NCBI GenBank assembly: GCA_016191985.1
Contig: JACPVB010000230.1
Coordinates: 1 to 15,189 of the forward strand
Direction: 5' to 3'
Length of the DNA: 15,189 bases
Source: Chloroflexota bacterium
Lineage (GTDB): Bacteria; Chloroflexota; Anaerolineae; Anaerolineales; Villigracilaceae
Shown one piece after another: positions 6,466 to 13,002 of the stretch (position 1 is its first letter; the number at the start of each line of letters is the position of its first letter). The position numbers and the translations under genes are program-made. Under the pieces are notes generated by a model. The model saw only the letters and a program-made list of their open reading frames with translations, was not told where the DNA came from and searched no databases.

Positions 6466-7328
6466 TCCGTTCCACACTTCCTCATTTACATGTCGCCGCT
6501 CTCAGTAGCGCCGGAATGTCCGGCAAGAACAATGAAGACCGTTACGCGGTTTCATCGTTCCTGGTGAGCAAGGAGGATGCGCGCCCCTCGGTCTTCGCCA
6601 TCGTAGCCGACGGGATTGGAGGACACCGCGCCGGGGAGGTGGCCGCCGAACTGGCCGTTAATTACATCAGCATGGGCGTGGGGGAAAGCAACGCAAAGAA
6701 ACCTGTAAAAATACTTGAAACCGCCATCCACGACGCCAGCCAGGCCATTGCCGCGCATTCCGCCGGCAAGGACGATGAAGAAGGCATGGGCGCAACCTGC
6801 GCCTGCGCCTGGATCATCGAAAACAAACTTTACACGGCCTATGTTGGTGACTCGCGCATTTACCTCCTGCGTGGCAAATTTATTCAACGCCTGACTATCG
6901 ACCACACCTGGGTGCAGGAAGCCTACGAAAAAGGCATCATCACCGCTGAGCAAATGCGCGACCATCCCAACGTGCATGTCATCCGCAGGCATCTTGGCGG
7001 CATTAAACTTCCCGAAGTTGATTTTCGGATGCGCATCGACAACGAGGAAACTGACGAAGAATCGCAAAATAACCAGGGCTTCCATCTTGAACCGGGCGAT
7101 ACCATCCTGCTTTGCAGCGACGGCCTCACTGACCTGGTCTGGGATGATGAAATCCAAAAGATCATCCGCTCGAAGAAGGATCTGAAGTCTGCGACGGAGG
7201 CGTTGGTCAGCCTCGCCAACGAGCGCGGCGGGCACGATAATATTACCGTTGTCCTGCTCGCCATGCCGCGGCTGGAGGAAACTTCGCCAAATAAGCACGG
7301 CCTATTTGATTGGCTGTTGGGAGAATAA
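6462..7328 (+). CDS. PP2C-family Ser/Thr protein phosphatase
   Basis: A 288-aa soluble, Mn/Mg-dependent phosphatase of the PPM (bacterial PrpC/Stp) type. The metal-binding acids are in place: NNEDRY (E25, D26), VADGIGGH (D50), SDGLTD (D220) and GGHDN (D259). GMGATC (108-113), VGDSRIYLLR (128-137) and DHTWVQE (147-153) are the other family motifs. There is no TM segment. The residue 190-207 insert is acidic (NEETDEESQNNQ). The ATG overlaps the stop of the VWA–FHA gene (ATGA, 6462-6465), so the two are translationally coupled. The phosphatase probably counteracts a Ser/Thr kinase whose targets the FHA domain reads, but no kinase gene is in the window. A strong terminator follows at once. Confidence 0.95.
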   Translation: MIRSTLPHLHVAALSSAGMSGKNNEDRYAVSSFLVSKEDARPSVFAIVADGIGGHRAGEVAAELAVNYISMGVGESNAKKPVKILETAIHDASQAIAAHSAGKDDEEGMGATCACAWIIENKLYTAYVGDSRIYLLRGKFIQRLTIDHTWVQEAYEKGIITAEQMRDHPNVHVIRRHLGGIKLPEVDFRMRIDNEETDEESQNNQGFHLEPGDTILLCSDGLTDLVWDDEIQKIIRSKKDLKSATEALVSLANERGGHDNITVVLLAMPRLEETSPNKHGLFDWLLGE

Positions 7329-7357
7329 GAGCCTCATCATCGAGGCTCTTTTGTTTT
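7327..7357 (+). terminator. Rho-independent terminator after the PP2C gene
   Basis: AAGAGCCTC (7327-7335) pairs perfectly with GAGGCTCTT (7342-7350) around ATCATC, followed by TTGTTTT. The stem starts within the stop codon of the phosphatase gene. Confidence 0.9.
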
Positions 7358-7364
7358 ATGAAAG

Positions 7365-7453
7365 AGTGCGTCGCACCAGACTCAATTAGATAATCCAATC
7401 GATTAGATTCTGCTCATTAATCAGAAGAATCCACCCGTCTGGTGCGACGCACT
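7365..7453. repeat. 89-bp element bounded by perfect 17-bp inverted repeats
   Basis: AGTGCGTCGCACCAGAC (7365-7381) is matched exactly by its reverse complement at 7437-7453. Each arm carries its own small palindrome (GTGCG-T-CGCAC). The 55-bp interior is AT-rich, has no ORF and contains the near-palindrome AATCCAATCGATTAGATT. It lies between the converging PP2C and plsY genes. It could be a MITE/REP-type element, or a bidirectional terminator without U-tracts. The remaining 7454-7515 shows nothing recognisable. Confidence 0.8.
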
Positions 7454-7515
7454 ACTTAATCGACCTCAACGCCTCTTTCCCCGCCCAAACCTGCCCGTTG
7501 ACCTGAAACAGAATC

Positions 7516-8118
7516 TCAGCCCGGGCCTTTTCCCGACTTCTCCCGGTCCAGCCATAATTCCCGATATTTTCTATTCCAATCAATCAAAAAGCGGACGGCG
7601 ATCACAAGCCCCGCGCCAACCGCCACCCAAAATGAAACATCGCGAATATTAAAAATCCACAACGCCGGGGCTGCCAGGATTCCAGTAAAAACGCTCGCAC
7701 GCGCCGAGTGACGGATGGTCAGCACCAGCAAAATGAGCAGGGCCACACAAACCAAAAACGCCAGCAGGTTCACAGCCAGAAATGCGCCGCCCGCGGTTGC
7801 CAGCCCCATCCCGCCGCGGAAATTTGCAAACAGCGGCCAGCAATGACCTACCACCGCACAAGTCGCAGTCAGCGCAATTACCCACACATCGCCTGAATAT
7901 TTCATAGCCAGAAACGTGGGCAGGAATCCCTTTGCCACATCCAAAATAAAGACAAGCGCGCCCCATCCAAACCCAGCCTGACGAATGGTGTTGGTCGTGG
8001 TGGCGTGACCGGAACCCGCATCCCGCACATCCACACCTTTGACGAAGCGCGTGACCCAAATCGAAAACGGAAACGAACCGAGCAAATAACCGAGAATGGG
8101 GAGGAGGAAGTTTGTCAT
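7516..8118 (-). CDS. plsY: PlsY-like glycerol-3-phosphate acyltransferase, divergent motifs
   Basis: A 200-aa membrane protein with five or six hydrophobic helices. PlsY transfers the acyl group of acyl-phosphate to glycerol-3-phosphate, the first step of phospholipid synthesis. Three family motifs are in order: GSFPFS (14-19), GSGHATTTNTIRQAG (35-49) and GHCWPLFANFRGGMGLAT (91-108). Family members normally read GSGNxGATNxxR and GGKGVAT; here N38 is His, G and A of GAT are Thr, and the lysine is Met104. It may be a paralogue with altered activity, so the gene symbol is tentative. Length and topology are otherwise normal. No clear Shine-Dalgarno precedes ATG 8118. The stop faces the 89-bp inverted repeat element. 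Confidence 0.8.
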   Translation of the reverse strand: MTNFLLPILGYLLGSFPFSIWVTRFVKGVDVRDAGSGHATTTNTIRQAGFGWGALVFILDVAKGFLPTFLAMKYSGDVWVIALTATCAVVGHCWPLFANFRGGMGLATAGGAFLAVNLLAFLVCVALLILLVLTIRHSARASVFTGILAAPALWIFNIRDVSFWVAVGAGLVIAVRFLIDWNRKYRELWLDREKSGKGPG

Positions 8119-8153
8119 GTGTTTTATAACCCCGATGGGTTGGAAAGTGTTTC

Positions 8154-8195
8154 AGTGATCAGTAATTAGTGATCAGTAATTAGTGATCAGTAATC
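8154..8195. repeat. 14-bp tandem repeat (paired heptamers) between plsY and the SDR gene
   Basis: The unit AGTGATCAGTAATT occurs at 8154 and 8168, with a third copy at 8182 differing only in its last base. Each unit is two related heptamers (AGTGATC, AGTAATT), six heptamers in all. It lies upstream of plsY on that gene's 5' side. The rest of the 8119-8252 gap shows no other clear signal. Confidence 0.85.
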
Positions 8196-8252
8196 GGTGG
8201 GAAATTGCTCGTTTCCGTATTGTCCGTTAAATCCGTGTACAAAAAAGGCTTG

Positions 8253-9725
8253 TCAATGTGAATGAGCCAGCACTCGTGCCCGTGAGGCGAGCTTGCTCGT
8301 GAGACCGTCGAAGATGAATTTGTGGAAGGGCCACATGGCGTACCAATATAAAAACCCAAAGAGACCGTGCGGCTCAAAATAGGCAGTGACAGTAAAGACG
8401 GTTTTCTTTTTATCCTCCGGCGCCGGCGTGGACTCAAATTGCAACCAGGCCTTGCCGGGTAATTTCATTTCGGCGCGCAGGCGCATCTTTTCATTTTTTT
8501 CCACAGTTTCCACCCGCCAGAAATCAAGCGCCTCGCCGGTAAGGATTTCGTCCGGGTGCCTGCGTCCGCGCCGCAAGCCGACGCCGCCGATGGCTTTATC
8601 CATCCAGCCGCGCATGCCCCAGGCCCAGTCCATGTACAGCCAGCCGCGTCCGCCGCCGATGCCTGTATACGAACGAAAGACGGTCTCCGCAGGAAGGTCA
8701 AGGATCACTTGCCTGCGTTCGATGAACAGGCCCTCTTCAATGGTGAACTCGTACGGCTTGACATCGCCCAAAGCGACAACCAATGCATTGGACCAGCTCG
8801 TCTCCACATTGTCCTGTTGGATGCGGCCCAGCGCGAGATGAACGGCGGTTTGGAAATCAATTGGCTGGATTTGCGGAAATAATTTCAGCGCTGCATCGTC
8901 CCGAACGATGAGATTGGCGCGCAGACCTTCAATGAGCGGCGCAACCACCCGCCAGTGGATCGGTGTGACCATGTGTACCCAATACGCCGAAAGGCGCGGC
9001 GCAAAAATTGGAGTGGGGATCAGCCAGCGTTTTAATTCCCGTTCCTTTGCATAGCCCAAAAGCATGTCCGCGTAGGTCAGGCGGGTGGGACCGCCAACCT
9101 CGATCACGCGGCCAATCGTATCAGGTGTTTTGAGCGTGTCCACCAAATACGAAAGCACATCGCGGATCGCAATCGGTTGTGCCTGCGAGAAATACCATGC
9201 GGGACAAATCAACAACGGTTCGCGCTCCGACAGATAGCGGATCATTTCAAAAAGGGCCGAGCCTGAGCCGATGATCATGCCCGCCCGAATTTCCGTGACG
9301 GGGACCCTGCCATAGCGTAGTAAATAGCCTGTTTCGTGCCTCGCCCGCAAATAGGGAGAAAGATGCGCGGTCGGGTCCACCAACTCACCGAAGTAAATGA
9401 TGCGTTCGATGCCCGCATCCTCTGCAGCTTGGGCAAAATTCCGCGCGGCCTGCAGATCACGTTCGGCGTGGACTTTGCCGCCCTGCATCCCGTGGATAAG
9501 ATAATACGCAACGGAGACACCCCGCATGGCTTGTACCAGTTGGTCGTGCTGAAGCGCATCGCCCTGCACCACTTCCACTTTGTGCAACCAGGCGCGTCCT
9601 TGCAAGCGGGACGGGTCACGCACGACGCAGCGCACGCGATACCCCGCCTCAAGCAGCCGCGGCACAAGCCGCCCGCCAACATATCCTGTTGCACCGGTGA
9701 CAAGGATGAGTTTTTTATCAGTCAT
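8253..9725 (-). CDS. SDR-family NAD(P)-binding protein fused to a DUF2867 domain
   Basis: A 490-aa cytoplasmic protein in two parts. Residues 1 to about 300 are an atypical (NmrA/complex I 39-kDa-like) short-chain dehydrogenase with the nucleotide-binding loop VTGATGYVGGRLV near the N-terminus, the RVRCVVRDPSR segment and IIYFGEL. Residues from about 335 to the end match DUF2867, with aromatic stretches such as GGGRGWLYMDWAWGMRGW and the terminal FGFLYWYAMWPFHKFIF. This fusion is a known architecture related to YbjT, without an established reaction. ATG 9725 has no Shine-Dalgarno sequence, but TATAAT lies ten bases upstream, so the mRNA may be leaderless. The toxin gene on the same strand ends 34 bases upstream, so co-transcription is also possible. 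Confidence 0.9.
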   Translation of the reverse strand: MTDKKLILVTGATGYVGGRLVPRLLEAGYRVRCVVRDPSRLQGRAWLHKVEVVQGDALQHDQLVQAMRGVSVAYYLIHGMQGGKVHAERDLQAARNFAQAAEDAGIERIIYFGELVDPTAHLSPYLRARHETGYLLRYGRVPVTEIRAGMIIGSGSALFEMIRYLSEREPLLICPAWYFSQAQPIAIRDVLSYLVDTLKTPDTIGRVIEVGGPTRLTYADMLLGYAKERELKRWLIPTPIFAPRLSAYWVHMVTPIHWRVVAPLIEGLRANLIVRDDAALKLFPQIQPIDFQTAVHLALGRIQQDNVETSWSNALVVALGDVKPYEFTIEEGLFIERRQVILDLPAETVFRSYTGIGGGRGWLYMDWAWGMRGWMDKAIGGVGLRRGRRHPDEILTGEALDFWRVETVEKNEKMRLRAEMKLPGKAWLQFESTPAPEDKKKTVFTVTAYFEPHGLFGFLYWYAMWPFHKFIFDGLTSKLASRARVLAHSH

Positions 9726-9733
9726 GATGATGG

Positions 9734-9739
9734 ATTATA
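9734..9739 (-). promoter_or_regulatory. Putative -10 box of the SDR–DUF2867 gene
   Basis: A consensus TATAAT on the - strand lies eight bases from ATG 9725, so transcription would start at or next to the start codon. No good -35 box was found at the normal spacing. Confidence 0.45.
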
Positions 9740-9759
9740 ACTTTGGGGCGTGGCGTGGA

Positions 9760-10164
9760 TTATTGCCTTTCCAACCATATGATGAATTCACGCCCTGTGA
9801 TAATGGGAATTTCCTTGAATGATTTCAACACCAATAGATGATTATCCCCGCTTACGATGAAATTCACTTTCCCGGCAATAGCCGCTTCAAGGAATTTGTT
9901 ATCAGTTAAGTCGGCAACAATAACCTGAATCTTTTCCTGGGGAGTTACAAATTCGGCAGTTTGCAGGAGATAGTCGGTTGTTGCAACTATTTCATCAGAC
10001 GGGATCTTGAATTTTGGGCGGTTTATTACATCAAGGTATTCACGCGCAATTTCATCTGTGATGATGAGCTTAAATTTCCCTGCCTTCCATTCGTCAAGAA
10101 TAATGCCCAGTGTTCCGCCCAAAACAGCGGAGATGAAAATATTGGTATCCAGAACAACGCGCAT
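9760..10164 (-). CDS. PIN-domain toxin (COG1569 type)
   Basis: A 134-aa PIN-domain RNase toxin. The acidic residues of the active site are present: D6 in VVLDTNIFISA, E42 near TDEIAREYLDV, D88 in DLTDNKFLEAA and D107 in VSGDNHLL. The last two motifs and ITGREFI at the C-terminus are typical of the COG1569 'putative toxin component, PIN family' rather than of classical VapC. Its ATG shares one base with the antitoxin stop (TAATG at 10162-10166), so the pair is translationally coupled. Length is normal and no residue is missing, so it should be active, in contrast to the frameshifted DUF3368 toxin at the left end. The cellular RNA target is unknown. Confidence 0.9.
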   Translation of the reverse strand: MRVVLDTNIFISAVLGGTLGIILDEWKAGKFKLIITDEIAREYLDVINRPKFKIPSDEIVATTDYLLQTAEFVTPQEKIQVIVADLTDNKFLEAAIAGKVNFIVSGDNHLLVLKSFKEIPIITGREFIIWLERQ

Positions 10165-10397
10165 TATTTACCTTCGCGTACCGCGCGGATTTCGGCTTCA
10201 ATGTCTGCTTGTGTGATATTCATTTCTTTGGCGCGGGCGCGAATGGACTGTAGAGCCTTATCGAAACTCTCTTCGAGTTCCAGTTGGTCGCCTGGAATAC
10301 TTAACTTCAAATAGCGGATAAAAGCCAGCACATCTGCTCGGCGGGTTTCCGGCAGAGTAGAGATTTCAAGCATGATGGTTTGTTCCAAATCGGTCAT
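10164..10397 (-). CDS. Small antitoxin partner of the PIN toxin
   Basis: A 77-aa, helix-rich, charged protein. The N-terminal part (MLEISTLPETRRADVLAFIR) looks like the short two-helix region of DUF2281-like and similar antitoxins that partner PIN toxins. The C-terminal part (ITQADIEAEIRAVREGK) would be the toxin-binding tail. There is no firm family match by eye, and the call rests largely on its size and its one-base overlap with the toxin gene. AGAGG on the - strand lies seven bases before ATG 10397, and a TATAAT lies further upstream. The operon presumably represses itself, as such modules usually do. It is transcribed divergently from comEC. Confidence 0.8.
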   Translation of the reverse strand: MTDLEQTIMLEISTLPETRRADVLAFIRYLKLSIPGDQLELEESFDKALQSIRARAKEMNITQADIEAEIRAVREGK

Positions 10398-10415
10398 AGC
10401 TTACCTCTTGAAAGT

Positions 10416-10421
10416 ATTATA
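10416..10421 (-). promoter_or_regulatory. Putative -10 box of the antitoxin-toxin operon
   Basis: TATAAT on the - strand lies 18 bases before ATG 10397, with the AGAGG ribosome binding site in between. No convincing -35 box was seen. The 70-bp gap to comEC thus carries two divergent promoters. Confidence 0.45.
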
Positions 10422-10452
10422 CCTCCCTCAATTACACAACATCACAATCTAA

Positions 10453-10460
10453 TGTAAAAT
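10453..10460 (+). promoter_or_regulatory. Putative extended -10 of comEC
   Basis: TGTAAAAT ends seven bases before ATG 10468, which has no Shine-Dalgarno sequence. Transcription would start at the start codon, giving a leaderless mRNA. Confidence 0.4.
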
Positions 10461-10467
10461 CCTCTCC

Positions 10468-12846
10468 ATGCCATTGACATGGATTTCCCTCTTCTTCCTC
10501 GCAGGGATCGTGCTTGCCAGTTTCCTCTCCCTTCCCATCTGGGCCTGGATTCTTCTTTCCTCTTTCTTCTTTCTTCTTTTCCTCCTTCTTCGCTTTCTTG
10601 CCGCTCGTTCCTCGTCCCTCGCCCCTCGTCTCTCATTCCTCGTAATATACCCCCTCTATTTCGCCCTCCCCATTTTCCTCTTCCTCGGCTCTGCCTACTA
10701 CCAGTCCCGCCAGCCAAACATAAATGCAGATCACATCGCCTTCTTCAACGACCGCAATTACGAATTACTAATTACAGGGTCCCTCACAGAACCGCCCGAC
10801 TACCGCGATAACTACACCAACCTTAAGCTCCAAACCGAAGCCGTGGATACCGGCGATGGCGACCTGCCCGTCTCTGGATTCATCCTTGTGCGCGTGGACA
10901 AGAACCAGGTCTATGAATACGGTCAGCGCCTGCGGGTACGCGGACAGTTGAAGACTCCGCCCGAAAACGAGGAATTTTCCTACCGCGATTACCTCGCGCG
11001 TGACGGGATTCATTCGTATATGTCCACTGCCGAGGTGACGGAGTTACCAGGCAACGGCGGCAATATTTTCTATCAGCAGGTGTATAAACTAAAATCAAAA
11101 CTGCTCGAAAAAACATACCGCCTTTATCATGACCCGGAAGCCTCGTTGCTGGCAGGCATTTTATTCGGTGTGGATACCGGCCTGCCGCGCAAATTACAGG
11201 ACGCCTTCAAAAACACCGGCACGGCGCATATCATCGCCATCTCAGGGTTTAACATCGCCATCATCGCGGGGATTTTCTTTTCCATTTTCAAAAATCTCAC
11301 CAATGAACGTCTCGGCGCAATCATTGCGGTCATCGGAATTTTCATGTACGCCTTCCTCGTCGGCGGCGATGCGGCAGTGATGCGCGCCGCTTTCATGGGT
11401 AGTGTTGCATTGCTCGCGCGACAGCTTGGCAGGCGCAATATGGGCATGAATGCGCTCATGACGGTTGCGCTCGTCATGGCGCTCATCAACCCGCTGGTGC
11501 TTTGGGATGTTGGTTTTCAACTTTCATTTTTTGCCACGCTGGGGCTTATCCTGTATGCCGAACCGTTCTCGAACTTCACTGCAAACCTGATTGCAAAAAT
11601 TTCAAAACATGATACAAGTACCTTTGCGCGCATCATCAACGAAAATGTGATCCTCACCCTGGCGGCTCAACTCACAACCATCCCGATCATGGCCTATCAT
11701 TTCAAACGCATCTCGCTCATTTCGTTTATCGCCAATCCGTTCATCCTGCCCGTCCAACCCGCGGTGATGATCGTTGGTGGGCTGGCGGTTTTTTCCAGCC
11801 TCATCATTCAGCCCCTCGGCCAGCTCATTGCGTGGATCGCCTGGCCGTTCGCCGCATACACCATCCGCATTGTGGAATTTTTTGACCGCGTGCCAAACGG
11901 GACGATTTTTCTTGGAGACTCATCCATCTGGCTGGTGGCCTCGTTTTACATCGCGCTTCTTTTTGTGACCTTCAACTGGTCGGACATTAAAGACAGACTC
12001 CAATCCCTGGCAGGCTCGCTTCGAGCCGTCGCATTGACAGCCGCTCTCACATTCATGTTCGTTTGCATGGTTGTGTTATGGCGCTCCGCCTCCACTGCTG
12101 GTGACGGGCAATTCCACGTCACCTTCCTCGAAGTCGGCTCGGCAGATGCGGTGCTGATTCAAACCCCCGAAGGCAGAAACATTCTTGTCAACGGTGGCGC
12201 GAGCACATCCGAATTATCCGATGAACTTGGTAGAAGGCTTCCCTTCTTCTCCCGCAAATTGGACTGGCTCATCATCGCGTCCACGCAGGAGGAACAACTT
12301 TCCGCCTTGCCGCGCGTCATCGAACGATATCCGCCCGACCAGGTTTTGTGGAGCGGCAACGTGCAAGCCTCCTTCTCTGCGCGTTTACTGGATGAGTATT
12401 TTGCAGAGCAGGGAATCCCCGTCAGCCGCGCGGAAGCGGGACAAAGGCTCGAGCTGGGTGGCGGCGCATTTATCGAGGTGCAGGCCGCAGGTCCGAGAGG
12501 AAGCGTGCTTCTCATCGAATATGACAACTTCCGCACGCTGCTTCCCATCGGCCTCAGCGAAGGGACTCTTGAGTCGCTTGAGTTTGGAAATTCAATCGGC
12601 AAGGTGGATGTGCTCCTGCTTGCGGATGCGGGGTACGCGCCTTCCAACCCGCCCGATATTTTTGAGAATTTGAATCCGCAGTTGGTTGTGTTGGATGTGG
12701 CCGCCGGTGACCCGAACGGGATGCCCTCGCAGGAGGTGTTGGATTCTTTGGATGGATATTCGTTATTGCGGACAGACCGCAACGGCTGGATCGACGTCAG
12801 CACGGATGGGATCGAAATGCGCGTGACCGTGGAACGCGGGGAATGA
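10468..12846 (+). CDS. comEC: ComEC/Rec2-family DNA uptake channel, C-terminal domain lacking metal ligands
   Basis: A 792-aa inner-membrane protein that, by family, moves single-stranded DNA into the cell during transformation. An N-terminal helix pair and DUF4131 region (1 to about 200) are followed by the Competence domain (about 225-520) with TAHIIAISGFNIAIIAG (H254) and WDVGFQLSFFATLGL. A metallo-beta-lactamase-like domain starts at F549 (VTFLEVGSADAVLIQTPEG). In active members the next strand ends in HxHxDH; here residues 605-610 read STQEEQ, and the usual DGG is NGG. The nuclease-like site is therefore lost. The 5' part contains 7-bp repeats that encode part of the first helices (SSFFFLLFLLLRFLAARSSS). 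No comEA or comFA is visible nearby. No Shine-Dalgarno sequence precedes the ATG. Confidence 0.92.
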   Translation: MPLTWISLFFLAGIVLASFLSLPIWAWILLSSFFFLLFLLLRFLAARSSSLAPRLSFLVIYPLYFALPIFLFLGSAYYQSRQPNINADHIAFFNDRNYELLITGSLTEPPDYRDNYTNLKLQTEAVDTGDGDLPVSGFILVRVDKNQVYEYGQRLRVRGQLKTPPENEEFSYRDYLARDGIHSYMSTAEVTELPGNGGNIFYQQVYKLKSKLLEKTYRLYHDPEASLLAGILFGVDTGLPRKLQDAFKNTGTAHIIAISGFNIAIIAGIFFSIFKNLTNERLGAIIAVIGIFMYAFLVGGDAAVMRAAFMGSVALLARQLGRRNMGMNALMTVALVMALINPLVLWDVGFQLSFFATLGLILYAEPFSNFTANLIAKISKHDTSTFARIINENVILTLAAQLTTIPIMAYHFKRISLISFIANPFILPVQPAVMIVGGLAVFSSLIIQPLGQLIAWIAWPFAAYTIRIVEFFDRVPNGTIFLGDSSIWLVASFYIALLFVTFNWSDIKDRLQSLAGSLRAVALTAALTFMFVCMVVLWRSASTAGDGQFHVTFLEVGSADAVLIQTPEGRNILVNGGASTSELSDELGRRLPFFSRKLDWLIIASTQEEQLSALPRVIERYPPDQVLWSGNVQASFSARLLDEYFAEQGIPVSRAEAGQRLELGGGAFIEVQAAGPRGSVLLIEYDNFRTLLPIGLSEGTLESLEFGNSIGKVDVLLLADAGYAPSNPPDIFENLNPQLVVLDVAAGDPNGMPSQEVLDSLDGYSLLRTDRNGWIDVSTDGIEMRVTVERGE
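10552..10645 (+). repeat. Two heptanucleotide arrays inside the 5' end of comEC
   Basis: CTTCTTT-type units occur four times at 10552-10579 (three exact, one CCTCTTT). CTCGTYC-type units run from 10604: CTCGTTC, CTCGTCC, CTCGCCC, CTCGTCT and CTCATTC, with a partial sixth to 10645. Seven is not a multiple of three, so gain or loss of one unit would shift the comEC frame. Confidence 0.75.
10756..10776 (+). repeat. Three AATTACx heptamers inside comEC
   Basis: AATTACG, AATTACT and AATTACA lie head to tail and encode part of NYELLIT. The unit resembles the GATTACG units at 1375-1388. Confidence 0.6.
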
Positions 12847-12865
12847 TTGGATGGTTTTGTTAATG

Positions 12866-12871
12866 TATAAT
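12866..12871 (+). promoter_or_regulatory. Possible -10 box upstream of the first STAS gene
   Basis: TATAAT lies 19 bases after the comEC stop codon. No -35 box is clear. If used, the transcript would have a leader of about 125 bases that contains the inverted repeat at 12893-12959. Confidence 0.35.
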
Positions 12872-12892
12872 CGCATCACTTATCGCTTGTCT

Positions 12893-12959
12893 CATAATTA
12901 AGTAAACTTTTTGTCGAAAATTGCGAGGAAAAATTCAATTTTCTGTTTACTAAATTATG
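12893..12959. repeat. Nested AT-rich inverted repeat in the leader of the first STAS gene
   Basis: Outer arms CATAATTAAGTAAAC (12893-12907) and 12945-12959 match as reverse complements with one mismatch. Inside them, GAAAATTG (12916-12923) pairs perfectly with CAATTTTC (12936-12943). The loop is CGAGGAAAAATT. It may be an RNA structure controlling the STAS gene, a binding site, or a weak comEC terminator. Confidence 0.75.
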
Positions 12960-13002
12960 CGATACTCTGTAATGTTGGCATTCTTATCACGGAGGTTCGC
13001 AA

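Noticed and set aside
6552..7298. Long - strand ORF (248 aa) opposite the PP2C gene
   Set aside because: It is the antisense shadow of a gene with all PP2C motifs; it has no recognisable domain and no ribosome binding site.
8154..8195. CRISPR array
   Set aside because: The units are only 14 bp, directly adjacent, with no spacers; it is a simple tandem repeat.
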